This document shows, one piece after another, positions 45,638-47,759 of a DNA stretch of 47,759 bases; position 1 is the stretch's first letter, and the number at the start of each line of letters is the position of its first letter. The notes beneath the pieces are model-generated. The model worked only from the letters and a program-made list of their open reading frames with translations. It was not told the origin of the DNA and did no database searches. Position numbers and translations under genes: made by a program. This DNA comes from Vreelandella rituensis (GTDB lineage Bacteria > Pseudomonadota > Gammaproteobacteria > Pseudomonadales > Halomonadaceae): NCBI RefSeq assembly GCF_003336665.1, contig NZ_QPIJ01000036.1:1-47759 (forward strand), written 5' to 3'.

Positions 45638-46960
45638 ATGTTTGAAACAGCACTCGAAACACTGCATGCCCAACAGGGCGAGCATTTGGCCCATTTGCAA
45701 CGCCGTTACGCCACCTTGCTGGAAACGTACGGTTTCGACGCCGTCCTGCTCTACAGTGGCCACGCCACTGCACATTATGCAGACGATCAATTCCCTGCCT
45801 TTCAAACCTTCGGCCACTTCATGCACTGGATGCCGATGGCCGATATACAGCACAGCTGGCTTTTGATTCAACCTGGGCGCAATCCTCAGCTTTACCTGCA
45901 TGCGCCAGCCGATTTCTGGCATTTGCCCACCTCCCTTCCCGACGAGCCCTGGGTCGCCGCCTTTGACGTGACCCTGAGCCCAGAGCCTTTGCTTCCGACC
46001 TTGCCGGGCGGGCGTATGGCGATGCTGGGCGATGCGGCTGCTCTGGCACAGGCGCCCGATGCCAAGCCCGACATAAAGCCCAATCCGGACGCTTTGCTGA
46101 AGGCGCTGGACGAGCTACGCATGCATAAAAGCGCATATGAAATCAGCTGCTTGCGTTCAGCAAACCGTATGGCGCTGGCCGGGCACCAGGCAGCCCGCGA
46201 GGCCTTTTCACAAGGCGCCGGCGAGCTCGACATTCAGCTGGCTTACCTGGGCGCCAGCCGCCAGCGCGAGTCCGCGGTGCCCTACCAGAACATCATCGGC
46301 ACCAATCATCACGCCGGGGTGCTGCATTATCAGCGTTACGACCTGAACGCCCCGTCCAAGCGCCACAGCCTGCTCGTGGATGCCGGGTACCGTTATCGCG
46401 GTTATTGCGCCGATATCACTCGCACCCAGGCGGGGCCGGATGCCCCGGCCGCCTTCGGGAAGCTGATCGATGCCATGCAACGGCTGCAAACCCAATTGAT
46501 CGAAAGTGTTCGGCCGGGCGTCAACTTCGTGGATCTGCATCGACAGATGCATCGTGGCTTGGGCGAAGTACTGCAAAGCCAAGGGCTTATCCATTGTTCG
46601 GCAGAAGACGCCGTGACCCACGGCATTACACGCGCCTTTTGCCCCCATGGCCTGGGTCACTCTCTGGGACTTCAAGTGCATGACGTTGCCGGGCTGCGCC
46701 ATCCGGACGGCACGCCGAACCCGCCGCCTGCAGCTCACCCCGCCTTGCGTCTGACCCGCGAATTGACGCCTGGCATGGTAGTCACCATCGAGCCGGGGCT
46801 GTACTTCATCCCCATGTTGCTCGAACCGCTGCGCTCCGCTGAAGCGGGCAAGATGATCGACTGGCAGCGGGTGGACACTCTGACTCCCTGCGGCGGTATA
46901 CGTATCGAAGACAACATTACCGTGACCGACGCCGGGTTCGATAACCTCACCGTCCCATGA
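45638..46960 (+). CDS. pepQ: Xaa-Pro dipeptidase (prolidase), M24 family
   Basis: PepQ hydrolyses X-Pro dipeptides in the cytoplasm with two metal ions. The 440-residue protein has all five ligands of the pita-bread fold: Asp248 (LLVDAG), Asp259 (CADITRT), His341 (CPHGLGHS), Glu385 (TIEPGLYF) and Glu424 (IRIEDN), at nearly the same numbers as E. coli PepQ. N-terminal blocks (WLLIQPG, DFWHLP) also match PepQ and not ectoine hydrolase, another M24 enzyme of halophiles. The start at 45638 follows the LysR stop by 13 bases. With the transporter upstream it suggests peptide import followed by release of proline. Confidence 0.95.
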   Translation: MFETALETLHAQQGEHLAHLQRRYATLLETYGFDAVLLYSGHATAHYADDQFPAFQTFGHFMHWMPMADIQHSWLLIQPGRNPQLYLHAPADFWHLPTSLPDEPWVAAFDVTLSPEPLLPTLPGGRMAMLGDAAALAQAPDAKPDIKPNPDALLKALDELRMHKSAYEISCLRSANRMALAGHQAAREAFSQGAGELDIQLAYLGASRQRESAVPYQNIIGTNHHAGVLHYQRYDLNAPSKRHSLLVDAGYRYRGYCADITRTQAGPDAPAAFGKLIDAMQRLQTQLIESVRPGVNFVDLHRQMHRGLGEVLQSQGLIHCSAEDAVTHGITRAFCPHGLGHSLGLQVHDVAGLRHPDGTPNPPPAAHPALRLTRELTPGMVVTIEPGLYFIPMLLEPLRSAEAGKMIDWQRVDTLTPCGGIRIEDNITVTDAGFDNLTVP

Positions 46961-46985
46961 CCTCAAGCACCCTTGTGCCAAGCGC

Positions 46986-47459
46986 TCAGGCTTTAACCAG
47001 GCCTCTGCGCTCGTGCCACTCAGCGATGCTTTCCTCGGGAGCGGCATCGAAACATTGGTCGTTGTCCCGGGCATCGACCTCGACCCAGTTGGCCTTGCTG
47101 TTCAATAGAAGATGAACCCGCTCTGGAGGAATTGGCAGGTCGCTATCGATCGCCGAGGCGAAAGGATGGATCAGCTCCGGCCAACGCGGGTCGTAAACCC
47201 AGATGGCACTGGCGCAATTACCACAGAAGTGGCGCTCCCCGATGCTCGGCTCCCCTTCGATCAGTGCATGGTAGACGCGCTTATGCTCGCCACCTTGCAC
47301 GTCGAGCGTCTCGGCACGGCCACTCAGGTTGATGGCATAGCCACCGCCTCCAGCGGTCTTGCGGCAAATCGAGCAATAGCAGCGCTGATAAGGGTACGGA
47401 TGCGGTGACTCCAGGCTAAAATGCACGGAACCACAGTGACAGGAACCTTCAAGCAACAT
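46986..47459 (-). CDS. GFA-family (CENP-V-like) zinc protein
   Basis: This 157-residue protein of the glutathione-dependent formaldehyde-activating family has the zinc ligands of the fold in SCHCGSV, CYCSICRK and FCGNCAS. Members are named for S-hydroxymethylglutathione formation, but most are uncharacterised and direct catalysis by this one is unproven. It is a single gene convergent with pepQ (25 bases between stop codons). AGGGAGGT lies just upstream of the ATG. Confidence 0.92.
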   Translation of the reverse strand: MLLEGSCHCGSVHFSLESPHPYPYQRCYCSICRKTAGGGGYAINLSGRAETLDVQGGEHKRVYHALIEGEPSIGERHFCGNCASAIWVYDPRWPELIHPFASAIDSDLPIPPERVHLLLNSKANWVEVDARDNDQCFDAAPEESIAEWHERRGLVKA

Positions 47460-47636
47460 ATGACCTCCCTTGCGTCAGCTTGTGTCTGAAAACCTCCCTG
47501 AACCATAGCCGATATTGCGCAAAGCAGCATTTGTCCCCGCCCGCTCCCTTACCTACTTGTTTGGTTCTCGACTCCCTTTTGATGACAAGCCGAGGCACGA
47601 CCCATGGCGTTTGAATCCACATCCTCTTTTTCCACA
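47460..47636. other. Intergenic stretch beside the right-edge IS element
   Basis: This is the upstream region of the GFA-family gene. The ribosome binding site (GGGAGG) is next to the gene. I see no other gene, and promoter boxes are not clear. Confidence 0.3.
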
Positions 47637-47645
47637 CAATGAACT

Positions 47646-47679
47646 ACCACGCCTAAGCGGCTGCGCCGTTAGACGTGGT
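47646..47679 (-). repeat. Long terminal hairpin of the right-edge IS element
   Basis: ACCACG, CTAA and CGGC on one arm pair with GCCG, TTAG and CGTGGT on the other, about 14 bp in all with small bulges and a TGC loop. It is likely the right-end palindrome and the last stem of an omega RNA. Confidence 0.6.
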
Positions 47680-47686
47680 TTCACTC

Positions 47687-47700
47687 GCTCGTTGGCGAGC
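47687..47700 (-). repeat. Second hairpin in the right-edge IS end
   Basis: GCTCG-TTGG-CGAGC is a perfect 5-bp stem directly upstream (minus sense) of the terminal hairpin. Two stems in a row fit the 3' part of an omega RNA scaffold. Confidence 0.45.
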
Positions 47701-47708
47701 TTCTAATG

Positions 47709-47759
47709 TCAATCGGTGATCAATGTGCGTAATTGACATGGGCGTGTCCACAACGCCCT
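47709..47759 (-). CDS. Possible C-terminal end of a TnpB protein (partial)
   Basis: On the minus strand an open frame enters from the right edge and ends at TGA (47709-47711). The last 16 residues read RALWTRPCQLRTLITD. TnpB C-termini are poorly conserved, so the residues themselves prove little. Support comes only from the position, 30 bases before the right-end hairpins, where a tnpB stop is expected. Confidence 0.35.
   Translation of the reverse strand, partial: RALWTRPCQLRTLITD

Larger units (their letters stand above)
47637..47759 (-). mobile_element. Right end of a third IS605-type element (runs off window)
   Basis: Read on the minus strand, this segment has GTGAAACC, a long hairpin, then GGTAGTTCATTG. 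The element at the left of the window ends with GGAAACC, hairpin, GGTGGTTCATTG. The shared layout and the shared last eight bases GTTCATTG indicate an IS605-type right end. The sequences of the hairpins differ, so it is a different element. The tnpB would lie to the right of the window. A short non-autonomous derivative is the alternative. Confidence 0.55.

Noticed and set aside
45638..46960. M24 peptidase as a possible ectoine hydrolase (DoeA)
   Set aside because: Length, N-terminal blocks and the positions of all five metal ligands match PepQ, and no ectoine degradation genes are nearby.
1..47759. tRNA, rRNA, prophage, toxin-antitoxin or CRISPR-Cas loci
   Set aside because: Looked for on both strands by reading. 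No tRNA-like cloverleaf, rRNA segment, phage structural gene or cas gene was recognised.

Overview
This window looks like chromosomal DNA from a GC-rich, heterotrophic gammaproteobacterium, most likely a member of the Halomonadaceae (Halomonas and relatives). That placement is an inference from gene content and order: topA followed by a DUF6586 gene, a long DUF3141 gene, the proA-nadD-rsfS-rlmH-mrdA-rodA-mltB-rlpA-dacA-ybeD-lipB cluster, and a DedA-PAP2 fusion. No rRNA, tRNA or CRISPR array was found.

Layout. Positions 1-2880 hold two adjacent IS200/IS605-type elements. Each has divergent tnpA (Y1 HUH transposase) and tnpB (RuvC-like RNA-guided nuclease), and the first runs off the left edge. 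They abut the end of a small DUF6586 gene that is translationally coupled to topA (minus strand). A strong terminator separates topA from a long minus-strand gene for a PHA-synthase-like alpha/beta hydrolase (DUF3141), which is divergent from a LysR regulator. lipA (plus) converges on a minus-strand run of eleven genes (proA to lipB, about 21.8 to 11.3 kb). That run covers proline and NAD synthesis, ribosome silencing and 23S rRNA methylation, the elongasome (PBP2/RodA), murein hydrolases, PBP5 and lipoate attachment.

From 22.0 to 25.3 kb (plus) lie two membrane proteins that carry eroded GGDEF-like domains, and a DedA-PAP2 fusion. From 28.0 down to 25.3 kb (minus) is an overlapping mpl-ubiX-LysE set. 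A glutaredoxin and a hemolysin-III-family protein follow on the plus strand.

From 29.4 to 34.8 kb (plus) is an operon matching E. coli yjfIJKLMC (DUF2170, PspA/IM30, DUF2491, DUF350, DUF1190 lipoprotein, ATP-grasp amine ligase) with a VGYGD potassium channel with an RCK domain placed between the PspA and DUF2491 genes. This is the most system-like accessory locus in the window. It plausibly couples membrane-stress sensing, ion flux and an ATP-grasp conjugation reaction.

From 34.9 to 38.5 kb (minus) are a VOC-family protein and the proton-translocating transhydrogenase pntAB with a clear terminator. From 38.8 to 47.0 kb (plus) is a complete dipeptide/oligopeptide ABC importer (binding protein, two permeases, two ATPases), a LysR regulator and the prolidase PepQ. 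Together these form a likely uptake-and-hydrolysis module for X-Pro peptides. A GFA-family zinc protein (minus) follows. The right edge carries a third IS605-type right end with the same hairpin layout as the element at the left.
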